NCBI GenBank assembly: GCA_001579985.1
Contig: LRSR01011482.1
Coordinates: 1-64,000, forward strand
Source of the DNA: Hypsibius dujardini
Lineage: Eukaryota > Tardigrada > Eutardigrada > Parachela > Hypsibiidae
Direction: 5' to 3'
DNA: 64,000 nucleotides
Shown: in pieces, positions 10,062 to 20,973 of the stretch
How the letters are laid out: each line of letters opens with the position of its first letter
Position numbering within the stretch: position 1 is the first letter of the stretch
Notes under the pieces: generated by a model
The model's input: only the letters and a program-made list of their open reading frames with translations
What the model was told of the DNA's origin: nothing
The model's database searches: none
Position numbers and translations under genes: made by a program

Positions 10062-11829
10062 TCAACCGCCACCACCGGCGTTTGGATTGACCACTCCGCC
10101 GTTAGCGGTCAAGGTCGCTGCCGGTGAAATGTTCTGGCTCGGTTGGCTGGCCTTAACATCCACTCCAATAGTGACCCACGCTAGCAGACCGTCCTCGATC
10201 TTGCTCCCCAACATCACGTACTGAACGATAGGGTCGTGCTGTCCGGCGGCTCCCTGCGCCAGGATGCTATCCTGAACGTTAGTGGTCAGTGGTTGGGTGT
10301 TGGTGTTATAAGGCGATGTTGCTTCGACCCTCGATATGAGATCTTGGTCGAAGAAGAGCTGGCCCACATGTTGGACGGCACCGCCTTTGTAGGTACCGTT
10401 CGGGAAGACCGTCCCGTTCAAGTGTGTTAGAATGTGGACATGAGGGGCGCGGCCGTTGTAGTGGCCGGGAAAGGTAGAATGGAACTGCACAACACCCTGG
10501 GCGTCGGTTGGTGCGATGCCTCGCAAAAAGGTTGCATTCTGAAAACTAGGCATTGGAACAGACACCGACAATGAAAGAACCAATACTGAACGGACGGGCA
10601 GGTGCACGGATAAGCTGGTTAACGGACAGAGGATGGTCGATTAAATGGACGGACGGATGAACGAACAAACGGTCAGATAAACAATTGAATGGACGGAGAA
10701 ACGTTTGAGAAGTCAGAACACATGGACGGACCAGTGGAGGGTTAGACTGACGAATGGATGGGCAAGCAAACGAACAGATGGCTGGACGGATGAATGCGCG
10801 GATGAACATACAAACGGTCAGATAAACAGTCGGATGGACGAGCAAGCGCGCGAAAAGTAAGACAGACGGACGGACCAGTGGAAGGTAGGATGGACGGATG
10901 GACGGATGCAAAAACAGACCGTCAAATAAATGGATGGATGAACGGACGGACGAACCAGCGGAAGGTAGGACTGACGGATGAACAGGCATGAAGGCAATCA
11001 GATAGACGGACAGGCGGGCGGACGGATGACAGTCTGGTAAACGTTTGGGCGGATAGACGAATGTACGAGCATTTGAACGGACGGATGGACGGTCGATCGG
11101 TTGGACGAGCAAGCAAACAAACACAGACAGTCAGCGGCACAGACTGACATTAGAGGGAATTCTTACAAGGTTGCTCGCGTCATTGGAGTTGCCGTTTCCG
11201 CCAGCGACAACCCCAGAGTAAACGCCAGTCGAATTGCAGTGCCACCAGTCAAGATACATATTCGGAATGGGTTTGCAAGTGTTAATATCGACCACCTGAA
11301 TGTCGACAAACAGACTGATCCCCGTTTGCGATTCCCGAACGTCCGCTCTGATCAGTTCACCATCGATGTAGTAAGGACCCTGCGTCACTTCCGGCACGAG
11401 GACACACACCGGGCTACCAGTGAAGAGCTCATCCTTGGTGGCAGACGTGAGCCCAGACTTGTTCGAGAGGTGGTTGGTATTTAAGGCAGTGGCAACATCT
11501 CTGGAAGATTTCGCTTCGAGAAACCTGTCTAACATAACATAAAACCCCAATAACGCAATATCCTTTGTGTAATATGGGTCTCGAAGCTTACTTTGGTCAA
11601 TGGAAAGACGCGCCATCAGCTCGAATCGCCGTTCAGCGGCCCGTTTCTGTAGACTCCGGGATTCCCTCATGTCCTCACAGTGTCCGTAAGAGATTAAAGA
11701 CTTTTCCATGAAGGTCTCCCGGGTGGCCGCGGTTTCAGTGTTGACGTCGTTGGCAGTCCCCGGATGGGCCCAAGTACCTGTACTCCCTACATACAGAACA
11801 ATGGCAAGTGTAGCCAAAATTTTTGCCAT
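10062..11829 (-). CDS. Secreted intradiol ring-cleavage dioxygenase
   Basis: Exon 1 is 11829-11167 and exon 2 is 10538-10062, joined in phase 0 inside a conserved stretch (NSNDASNL then NATFLRGI). A 63-base GT-AG piece inside exon 1 (11591-11529) has intron-like ends and keeps the frame either way, so the protein is about 358 or 379 residues. It starts with a signal peptide (MAKILATLAIVLYV). The core has PEVTQGPYYIDGELIR, DWWHCNSTGVYSGV and FPGHYNGRAPHVH, which supply the two tyrosines and two histidines that bind Fe(III) in this family. Known members split catechol-type rings between the two hydroxyl groups. The tail is Gly-rich and ends NAGGGG. Secretion suggests action on dietary or environmental phenolics. 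The family is fungal and bacterial; in animals it is known from horizontal transfer, best documented in spider mites. Confidence 0.9.
10550..11150. repeat. Degenerate GGAC/GGAT tetranucleotide tract in dioxygenase intron
   Basis: About 600 bp of imperfect GACG-GACG-GATG-AAC units nearly fill the intron between the two dioxygenase exons. Long open frames across it (Pro/Ser/Arg-rich) are products of the repeat and not genes. Confidence 0.85.
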
Positions 11830-13501
11830 TTTTCTAGCCTTAAAAAATTAGGCTAGTCCATCGATCTCTCCACAGAATTCTTGCTTTTTAACTGCTACGC
11901 TTTTGGTGAGAAAATATATATCCTCCACTTCACTTTCTCAAAGATAAGCGAACGATCGACATCTCATACCGCCAGCTATGTGACATTGCGTATATATATA
12001 TATATAGTATTACATACATTGGATATAGATCAATCATCACAGATTTTGCTGATGTTAATAAAACAACAACGTTTGCTCGCACGGTATGAAGCGTGCGGCA
12101 GTTTGGAGCTTTCACGAAGTGCGAAGAGAGAGTGATCGTGTGAGGAGACCCCGCGGAGTCAGCGCTGAAAAATAAAATATCCGTGTGCGCATGACTTTCG
12201 TATTGGTTTTCTGACCCCAACCTTGGACGTATACGTATGTACGTTCGAATTCTATAAAAAGTATTTTTTTCACGGCCGTCATCCGTAATTGTTCGCTGAA
12301 CTGCCGAGGTAGACTGAAAATGTCGGCGAGTGTAATGGCGCCGTGTGCGTTGGTATAGTTTCTGCGCTACTGCATGGGCATGAAAATAGTCGGTCTGAAT
12401 GGCAAAAATGCAAAGGGAAATTATTGCTCGCCTGCCCCCTGCCCATCTATCAGTAGCTTATTGTAAGGGTTTTTCTATCTGAAGAGTGTCGACTTCTATT
12501 TACGTAGCCATGCGTCGAATAACCCACGACTGGTTCGCCGCAAAAAAAAACCAATGCGTCCAGATTGATTCCTGTACATAAGTATATCCTGGAAAATATA
12601 GTGAACTGTCTGAAAAAATTAGACATTATCACACTTCAATTTTTCATGCAGTAGACGTGGTCAAGTGAAGCAAAACACAGCTTTCGTCGAAAGTGGCTAA
12701 AAGAATTTACTTAGCAATCGAAGTCATGTTTAAAACGGCAAATATCCACCCGACATCCGTCCGGATATATTGAACCTAGCACCGAACGATTCCAAAATTA
12801 CGATCGAAGAATCAATCGAGCAATGATCAAAATTGATGCACATCGACCTTATCATTATCAGCATTATCAGGAGTTCCCATGTAAACTTATGAGAACAGAG
12901 TTCAGTTTAATTTTAAAGTCCAATTAAGAGAAATTATCTAAGGTATACACACCTGCGGTCAATGGTACATTAAAAATAATCTAATAAGGTAAGATACACG
13001 TACATTCCCGGTTCGGCTTCAATCCTTCACCAAAACTTGAGCTTCAAACCGAAAGGCTCGAACAAATAAATAGTGAGAGGTCCAAGGTTTCCGATTGGGA
13101 AGCTAAATAATATAACAACTGATACAGCAAATGACGTTGGTCCTGATAAAGCCCTTGAGACGTCTCTCAGAGGATGGCATAGGTCACCTAGATAAATGAA
13201 TGCAAGTAACCGCGGTCCTGTGTGTTTTGGTTATGATGTGTAAACATGTAGGGTAATTGTTGGGACAAAGGTCGTCAGTGTATCTGAACATGAGTCTACC
13301 CTTTGTCCGATAAGGTATCATTAAGGTTGGGCCTTCCAATACTGTATCCGGTTTTCCTATTCCTATAAAAGCATCCAGCATACACAGCTTCAGTTCCATA
13401 TCATTGAGACATCTTAACATTTCAAGGCAAACTTCCTACATTTGCACCTATACAGAATATTTTGCTACTCTAATACTAAAGTTAGCTCCCGCTCTGCAAG
13501 A
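11830..13501. other. Intergenic between dioxygenase and first defensin-like gene
   Basis: A divergent promoter region. It has a short TA run near 11990-12005 and, in its right part, the promoter boxes of the peptide gene at 13502. I see no other gene. Confidence 0.5.
13178..13371 (+). promoter_or_regulatory. Promoter of defensin-like gene 1
   Basis: Four boxes occur in the same order as upstream of the second copy: CATAGGTCAC (13178) followed at once by GATAA (13191), CAAAGGTCGTCAG (13266), GTCTACCCTTTG (13294) and a TATA box TATAAAAG (13364). The TATA box lies about 138 bases before the start codon. Preservation of these boxes in otherwise diverged flanks suggests shared regulation. GATA sites are common in insect immune-peptide promoters; that they act so here is inference. 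Confidence 0.65.
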
Positions 13502-13864
13502 ATGTCGAAGCTTCTTTTCTTAGCAGCGGCGGTCTGCGCGTCTATCCTTTTCTCATCACAAGCAGGTATGCACTAGGTGGTTTATGTCAAAGTTGCAAAA
13601 GAGACATGTAAATATAACTTTATATTGCCTAATAACCCGGTTGTTTTCTCTGTTTTAGTTGAAGAGGTTTCCGCGGAAAGCCGGGGCATCAACATCAACA
13701 CCTGCGGCTGCCCCATTGTCACGGCGTGCCACCTTAGATGTCGGGACCGGGCAGGGTCCAACTACACGTCCGGGACTTGTCACCGTCACTTGTTCGGATC
13801 GGCTTGCAAGTGCCACAACATTGAACTTGGCGTGTTGGATGAGGCCATTCTGTGTCCGTTCTGA
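13502..13864 (+). CDS. Secreted eight-cysteine defensin-like peptide 1
   Basis: Exon 1 (13502-13565) encodes a signal peptide starting MSKLLFLAAAV; exon 2 (13659-13864) encodes the rest, joined in phase 1 at the signal-peptide boundary. The precursor is 89 residues. After a short acidic stretch (VEEVSAESRG) the mature part has eight cysteines spaced C-x-C-x5-C-x3-C-x12-C-x8-C-x-C-x13-C. The CxxxC, GxC and CxC elements match the CSalpha-beta fold of arthropod defensins and drosomycin; the extra outer pair would make an eight-cysteine form. Likely role: secreted antimicrobial peptide or toxin-like effector. A paralogue with the same exon plan lies 3.4 kb downstream. The fold call rests on cysteine spacing alone. 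Confidence 0.85.
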
Positions 13865-14090
13865 TCAAATAAATTCACTTCAGCTAGACCTAAATACAGT
13901 GTGCAGCCATTCCGCACACTTCTTTTACTCTTTCAGCTTTTCGGCATCCTTCCGATTTTTGTTTCTCAGTAGAGTATTAGTAGAATGACTTTGAACATTT
14001 TTATTCATGGGAAGAATGTACTAAATGACATTAGAAAATTTGAAAACGGGCCCACACACCGACTTTAGGCGTAACGTTCTTATTGCCTAA

Positions 14091-14531
14091 CAAGTGAATG
14101 CTCGCTACTTGTCGTTTCTTGTGAGGCACTTTGAAAGTCTCATTCAAAAGCCACGAATTCATCCTGTCAACTGATACCGAAAGCTAGGGCTCAGCAGTTG
14201 ACTCGGGAACACACGTTACAAACACAATAAGCTCCTCCTCTCCATTTGATGTCAATGAGTAACCTGTGCTTGATTGAACGATTGTCGCAGCTGAAGCAGT
14301 CGATAACTTCTTTGCCGCGGTTGGTTATCGATTGCAATCGTTCAGTCAACCAATCTTTCGATTTCCATATATATGTTGGCATGGGTAGAAGATGCTTTCG
14401 AAGTTGAAAACTGCTCATCCGATTCAACTGCTGAGCCCTAGCTTTTGGCACCAATAGACAGGGAATATTCGTACCTTTTCAATGATACCTGCAAACTGTT
14501 TAAAAATACGCGACAACCGATCATTCCCTTG
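14091..14531. mobile_element. Family A MITE, copy 2
   Basis: Ends CAAGTGAATGCTCGCTACTT and CATTCCCTTG match the copy at 3151-3590, and the interiors are clearly alike (both include CTCCTCCTCTCCATTTGATG). 441 bp. The flanks are TAA and TAC, so the target duplication has decayed or the end is off by a base. Confidence 0.75.
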
Positions 14532-15389
14532 TACGACATGACGACTTGCAGCTTCTCCGTGATTTGCAGCCCAGGGATTATTTTAGTGTGTGACATTACG
14601 CAAAACGTGTGAGATTAAAACGATTTGTGTGAGATTAAATAGCCTTAATGTTACACATTTTTTGGAATTAATATTGCAGTTGCCAGGATCTTCAACTAAA
14701 AGTGTTTCGTTCCTTAACATTCCTAGTTTTCGTATGCTAGATTCAGTGATGAGAACGAGGGCAAGCGCGAGCTTAAGAAATTCTGACCGGTTTGTGTTAC
14801 ATTAAAAATTCCCTTAAAATAATCCCTGTTGCAGCCTACAAATTGGGCAAAGCGCATAGGGTTCTTGCGCAACCCAAACAACAAAATATGTGCCTTCACG
14901 GTAAGAAATTAAGTCTGTCAAAAGTCTTGCCTCCTGCAGTCGCTCCGTTTCCTTCACACGAAATTGCGGCGTTGCACAATAGTATTTAGTATTTTTAGTA
15001 TATTTTTTCGAAAGCAGACACTCTTTTTAAGGGATAAACAAGTATGGTTGCAGGCAAAATTGCATCACAAACGCGAAGAGATTTTCTGCTAAAAGAGGAC
15101 AAGAGATTCACAACTCCGCAGATCAGACAACGAGAGATCACTATACAAATTTCTACAGTCCAAATGTTCCTTTGATGTTAATAATTTTTGCAGGGAAACT
15201 TATTTAAACTGTAATTGAATGCTAATAATATATATATGGAAAGGTGCATCTCGGCTTCGCCATGGCTGGCACACCGGGTACTCATAAGAAACTTACTCGC
15301 CGATGATCGGTTCTCTTGTTTTCAGTTCAATAGCAAAACACCAGTGCATAGAGCTTCTTATTGACAATCTATTCCAGGATCTTTGAGAC

Positions 15390-15738
15390 AAAGACTCGTT
15401 TACGGTCCTTGTAAGTGGGAACCAGAATCCCTTATGGTCGAGCCAGGGTTGAGCAAAGGGGCAAAATTTATGTTTTTTTGTGTAGGTCAAAACACTCAAG
15501 GGTGGTCTCAAATCTATGGAAAAACTCATGTTTTTCAAAAATTTTGAATTTCAGGGCCCCTAGGAATCAAACTGTCACACCTCCACAAGAATCAAAATAG
15601 TCAGGAACAAGAAGAAGAATTTTGAGTTCAGTTTCGAGAAAAAAGAATATATTTTGCCTCTTCGCTCACCCCCCCCCCTGCTGGCACTGCCATGAGGGGT
15701 CCTGGTACCGACTTGTGAGGACCCCAAACAAGCCTCTG
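15390..15738. mobile_element. Family B MITE, short copy
   Basis: The left end (CTCGTTTACGG then GGGAACCAG) and right end (CCTGGTACCGACTTGT then CCCCAAACAAG) match family B, but the middle is shorter (about 350 bp against 490). Confidence 0.65.
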
Positions 15739-16599
15739 GCAGTTTTGGAGTTATCAGAGTCACACGTTATTTGGGGTGCGTTACTACGCTTGGAAATCTT
15801 AGCGGCTCCCGGACAGGGAGTTTTTTCGTTGGGTGCCACCCCCCTCCCCCGGCCGGTGCCCAGGATTGAGATGTCTCATACACTTTTATGGTGATGGCGT
15901 ATTGTATGATAGTGGCGTATTTGTAGATGTAGCATGGTCCTCCAAGAATGGCCAAATATTCACATTACACGTCCAGACTCCAGAACACCCACCTTACAAT
16001 GCGATTTAATATTCCCACAGCGGCAATTAAATGTTCCTACAGAGGCTACGGTATGCTATTTTACGTTTTTATAGTATTTTTATACGGCAAGAATACACAA
16101 CTAATTTTCATCAGCCAGCTTAAACGTACCACTTCTCACAAAGAATGCACTCGCTTATTATTCAAAACTATATTGTGACAAAACAGGAAGAATAGTAGGA
16201 AGTTGTTTTCAACAGAACGACCTACCCCGTAAGCCTGGCTTGCCATGCTGCGCTAAAACTTTTAAGTAAGGACACACATTTTTGGAATGTCTGTAAAGGA
16301 ATCACAAGAAACCTCTTTCCATCCGGGGTTTTCTTGTGCTTTGGGAAAAAAGTCCAATTTGTAGTTTATCTCACACTTTACAGATTCTTGATAAGAAATA
16401 TGTCTTCGATAGAATTTATGGTGGGTATAATTCATCAAATTGATTACCTTTTAACCTTGCCCCGGAATTTAATCGCTGTTACCATCCGCAGGGTGCAATG
16501 TTTGGAAACCTATTCTTGTACCCTTGTACCCTTGTACAAGGGTAATCATTACTCCGAGTGAACGCGTAAACTCGGTTCGGTAACTTCATTTAGAGAAGA

Positions 16600-16769
16600 C
16601 ATAGGTGACTGATAAGAATGACCATGGACCGATCCCTGTAATGTTTACCTTGATAACCTGAAATGCTATTGTTTGCCCTGGCAAAGGTCGTCAGGCTATG
16701 ATTATTAAGGTCTACCCTTTGAGCAGTACGCATCTTTAAAGATATCAAACTATGAAAAGTTATATAAAA
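16600..16769 (+). promoter_or_regulatory. Promoter of defensin-like gene 2
   Basis: Same box order as the first copy: CATAGGTGAC (16600), GATAAG (16611), CAAAGGTCGTCAG (16682), GTCTACCCTTTG (16710) and TATA box TATATAAAA (16761). The spacing from GATA to TATA is 150 bases here and 173 in copy 1. Confidence 0.65.
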
Positions 16770-16878
16770 CCAACCAAGTTTACGTGCCTTTCCATCACTA
16801 CCTATCTCACGGTTTCTTTGCAACAGTCAGATTCTTCGCTACAACCGCGCTATAATCCCCCCGCCCAACTCTAACAAG

Positions 16879-17253
16879 ATGTCCAAATTACTCATTTTGG
16901 CCGCAGTGGTTGCCGCTGTCGTTCTTTTCTCATCCCAAGCCGGTATGCAATGACTTATTATTATGATACACATGGATGTAAGCGTATTTTTTGTCAATGA
17001 TTTCACTCAAACACACAACACAATATCTTTTTGTAATAATGTAGTTGAGGAGGTCGCAGCAGAGAGCCGCGGCATCAACATCTGTGGTTGCCCCCTGTTC
17101 CCCACGATTTGCCATGCCAGATGCATTCGAGAAGTAACGGGAAACTGGACGGAAGGCCGCTGTCAGCGTACCGGCTTATTCGGCATTGCCTACTGCCAGT
17201 GCCGCAATAACCAGACCCTGTTGACTGGTGTCCCATTAGTGGAGTGCGTTTGA
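16879..17253 (+). CDS. Secreted eight-cysteine defensin-like peptide 2
   Basis: Exon 1 is 16879-16942 and exon 2 is 17045-17253, with the same phase 1 intron at the end of the signal peptide (MSKLLILAAVV...). The 90-residue precursor has the acidic VEEVAAESRG stretch and eight cysteines spaced C-x-C-x6-C-x3-C-x12-C-x10-C-x-C-x14-C. The signal peptide, pro-part and cysteine frame are conserved with copy 1 while loop residues differ strongly, as expected of host-defence peptides under divergence. N-glycosylation motifs (NWT, NQT) are present. Defensin-like by spacing; function not proven. Confidence 0.85.
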
Positions 17254-18829
17254 ATCGCAAACTCGATAAGTGCAACCAAGAGTTGTATCCTTTCCTATTG
17301 ATGATTGTTCATCGCGTATGCCTGATAAGGGTACAGATCGACATCAATGTGTATTCAGTTCCAAAATGGTTGTTTTAGCCCTACAATTTTCGGGTCCAAA
17401 AGAAAATACAGTACCAAGTTCGAGTTTACCTCTGCTTTGCAAACCGCTTCGACCGACGCGCATTACGACCAAGACTTTTGCCAAGACTTTTGTGGCCGTG
17501 CCCGTATATCAATCTAACATAGCCACAATGTTTATTTTTCGCTTTTCGTTTTTTAAAAAAATCGAATTTTCAATTTATTGGTAAGATTATTGCAGCATTT
17601 GCTTATCCAATTCATTGTCAATTCTGGAAACTCAAATTGTAGACAAATAATGATGGGAAAATATGCGAAGGTCGCCGGTGCGCAGCATTTCCGGTCAATC
17701 AGAACTTGCGCGGCATTAAGCTGCTGACCTCGTAATCGTACTGGCACATTTTTTACACGTAAGCGCCTAACACAGTGCCACTCTCATATTCCATACTTCC
17801 ATACGTATGTGTGATACAATATGAAAGATGGCAATGAACGAGGAGCGATGAACAATGGAAGCCATTATGAGAAATTCAACAACAAAATTAAGAATTTAAA
17901 TTTTAAATTAAATTTTAAATTAAACTAAAATTATATTATTGAGATACCGCAACATTAAGAAGTGATTGTGAACAACCTATCCATGGTCTGTCGTTAGAGT
18001 CCGGAAATCAGACGATTGCTGCTACATCTGGGAGATTTAAAACTGCTACAGGAAGAAGCGTACAGTACTTCATCAAACCAGTCTATAACAGCTGACAAGG
18101 GATGATGTATTATATCCAAAAAATATATATATATACATCGCCCATATCTGAAATCTTTTGGTCACATGTTTTTGTTTTCAATGTTCCTATACTTATGATG
18201 ATTCTGAATATACAGAATCTGCATGTATTGTCAGTGTGGTCCCAAGAATTTTTTGACATAGTTCCTATATTTGAAAAAATGCTGGAGGATTATTACACTT
18301 CTTTTAATTTTCGCTGTAAAAATTCGATTTCATATAAACAATTTTGTTAAACATATTTCGACGCTATCCCAACTGAAATTGTATTTAGAATGGATTTGCA
18401 TCGGCTGAACTGTGTTTCGGTGTCAAGGGGCGTAGTCAAAACTATTTCCCGGACCTGCACTCATAAATTTACGACCAGTTTCAGTACTGAGAAAGCTCCG
18501 TCACCTCACATCAAAGAGAAGTTCGACTGATGTGAATCGATTCTAAACTGAATTTTAGTTGGGTTGAAAATAGTTTCGTAAAAATGGTATTTTTACAGTG
18601 AAAATCCAAGGAAGTAGATTCTTCCAGTGTTTTGGCAAATTTAAAATTATGTAACACAAATTCTTGGGACCATGCAGCGGAAAAACTATCGCCCAACAGA
18701 CCGGTTTGCCGATTTTTTATACAGAATATAAATTTACCAACCTCCGACATAAGTTGTGTCTCAGAAAATTATATCGGCATCACTGCACATCCGGCGAAGA
18801 GAAACTTCTACAAAATTACACAGGTAATA
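17254..18829. other. Intergenic with a foldback element
   Basis: AT-rich 3' flank of the peptide gene, then the foldback copy near 18230-18680. No gene seen. Confidence 0.5.
18230..18680. mobile_element. Family C foldback element, copy 1
   Basis: Two long arms are inverted copies of each other: GGTCCCAAGAATTTT with an aaacACTGGAAGA-like stretch on the left, mirrored near 18600-18675. The centre holds the worn GGGGCGTAGT / AGCTCCGTCACC motif typical of the family. Non-coding. Confidence 0.65.
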
Positions 18830-20234
18830 CTAAAGAATACTACAAACTTTACTGTTAGTGATCCGGACACCGGCCCGACCGACGGTCTTCTTCAGCGCTT
18901 GTTCGCGCCGCAGCTGGCCGACCGCCGAAGTGAAGACCTCCCGATTGAAGAGTCCCGCACACAGCTCCACATCCGGCAAGGCCCTCACCTGCGGCCGGAT
19001 CTTCACGTCAAAGACTCCGTAGACCGGCCGATGATCGCTGGTCTTCACCTCGTTTGCGGATTGGTACCACCGGCAGGTGATGGGATTGCCCGGTCCGTTG
19101 GACCGAAACAGGATGCGATCGGTGTAGGACGGGGTCCGCTGCTTCGAGGACCGATCGTAATGGTCCGAGTTGAGGTCGAACTTGTAGGTCGGCAGGAAGG
19201 AGATGGGATGCTCGTTGAAGTCGTGTACGATACTGGCGACCTTGTGCTTGCCCAACTGATCCCATGCCAACAGCTTCTGAAGATGCTCGTTGCCGTTGTC
19301 CTCGGCCTGCACCACCGAGCTCATCTCGCTGATGGTGTTTTCCACGTTGGCGCGGGTCTCCGCCAGCCGGAAGTTGAAGTCGCCGAACCAGAAGACGTAG
19401 TCGATCGCGTCGAACCGGTTCGCCAGGCCCTTGGTCGCCTCCAGGCTATGGGGAATGACGAGTTCTCTACGGAGACGCGGCGAGACGGAGGAAAAATGTA
19501 AAGGAAAAGGTTAATTCTAATTTCCTCATTACTTACGCCTGTTGGGAGGACGGTAAATGGGTCTAATTTAGCATGAAATTATTTCCCACTTTTTTTTCAG
19601 TACCTGTAGATGCGATTGAGCTGACTGATCCGGACGTCGAGGCTTTCGGCGGAATGGCCGGCCGTCAAGTGCGACGTCATCACCATGATGGACGAGCCGA
19701 AGAGGCAGAAGAAGGCCCCGACAAAGCCTTTGCTGTTTTTGGAGTTAATCAGGCGGAGGTGGTAGCGCGAGATGAGGGGTTTGGTGCAGAACCAGATCAG
19801 GTCGCGCCGGATGAACAAGCTGATGTGGATGGTGCCGACAGCCTCAGAGGCCAAGAGGATGTGGCTGAGCCCGATCGTCTTCTGCAGGTCCACCTCCCAG
19901 GTTTTAAACTCAGGGATGCCCTCTTGGATGCCGACGGCATACAGGTCGCAGCGTTGCGCCGCGAAGGAGTCCCGGGGGAAGAGGAAGTCCCGGAGGTTGC
20001 TGAATTCGGCTACGTGGAATCAAAATGGGAAACACCGTGTGAAGACAATTATGGAGGATAATCAAATTATGGCAAGTAAAAGGGAGTGTAGGTCATATGA
20101 AACGCAGAAAAAGGTGGATGGGTGTGAGGTAAACGAAGAGATGCAGATAGGATGATACCAGCCCGACGGATATCTGGACATTGACTGATTAAGGCAGGCA
20201 GGCAGGTAGACAAAAAAACGGGCAGACAGGCAGG

Positions 20235-20293
<59 letters not shown>

Positions 20294-20973
20294 GGACAGC
20301 CGGATGAACAAATTCATTGGAACGGTAAACCAAGGCCTACAAACAAACCTTGTCCATTCACATTCCAAGTGCCGACAAAAATCCGCAACCTATGGTTCGG
20401 CAAGTGCTTATTCAGCTCCTCCAGCCCGAACAGCTGGTCCACATTCTGCGCCTGACTCGGCACCAACGTCTTCCAATCCTCAATCACCACCGACGATTGC
20501 ACCACACTCTCCGTCCCGTCCAACGGCCTCTCCGCCAACGACAACCGCCGTTGATCCGACTCCGTCAGCCAAATCTGCGAGCCATTCCGCGAGGACGCCA
20601 AGACGTCCTGCAGGGGGTCGACATACACCGCCTCCCCGTGAATACTACCGTTAGCAGGGTCGTTCGGAGGTGTTGCCGTGCCATTTATTTCCGGTGGCAG
20701 GTGCAGATGGTGTCCGTTCATCATCATCATCGGCTCCACCGCAATATGGAGCACCTGCTCCGCGGTCGTCCGACGAGCCGACAGCGCATCGGTCGAGGAC
20801 GGAGACGGAACCACAGCCTCCGGATTGCCTCCTCCACCGCCGGAGAGACTCTCCTCCCGTTCGACATACTTCCGCAGGACCGTCTTCCGCTTCGGCGGGG
20901 TTCGCGTCGTCGTCGGAGTGGTGACCTTATCTGGGATGGTCGTCATTGGGACGACGGGCTCTCCGCTGCACAT
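18830..20973 (-). CDS. INPP5E: Phosphatidylinositol polyphosphate 5-phosphatase, INPP5E type
   Basis: Three coding exons: 20973-20349, 20009-19604 and 19466-18830; phases 1 and 2 agree and the total is 555 residues (the human protein is slightly longer). The N-terminal 200 residues are Pro/Ser/Thr-rich. The catalytic domain shows GTWNVNGQ, VGIQEG, FIRRDLIWFC, FWFGDFNFRL, SKQRTPSYTDRILF and TSDHRPVYG, all marks of inositol 5-phosphatases; the FIRRDLIWFC and C-terminal parts fit INPP5E best. The protein ends CSIL, a CaaX box, matching the prenylated end of INPP5E; the final Leu favours geranylgeranyl over farnesyl. INPP5E removes the 5-phosphate from PI(4,5)P2 and PI(3,4,5)P3 and acts at the primary cilium. 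A CAGA tract fills part of intron 1. Long open frames on the opposite strand are shadows. Confidence 0.9.
20189..20297. repeat. CAGA/CAGG tetranucleotide tract in INPP5E intron 1
   Basis: A run of CAGG then CAGA units on the plus strand inside the first coding intron. Non-coding. Confidence 0.9.

Larger units (their letters stand above)
13865..16560. other. Intergenic between the two defensin-like genes
   Basis: Holds a family A MITE (14091-14531) and a short family B MITE (15390-15738). The rest is AT-rich without supported genes. A (TA)-rich stretch lies near 15226. Confidence 0.5.

Noticed and set aside
10546-11140. Long Pro/Ser/Arg/Cys-rich minus-strand frames
   Set aside because: Read-through of the degenerate GACG/GATG tract in the dioxygenase intron.
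18632-19501. 289-codon plus-strand frame
   Set aside because: It lies opposite INPP5E exon 3, where strong motifs (TPSYTDRILF, TSDHRPVYG) are on the minus strand. A shadow caused by GC-rich codon use.
19573-20155. 162- and 127-codon plus-strand frames
   Set aside because: Both are opposite INPP5E exon 2; no domain or splice support.
20200-20300. CRISPR-like regular repeats
   Set aside because: The units are tetranucleotide microsatellite without spacers, and the genome is eukaryotic.
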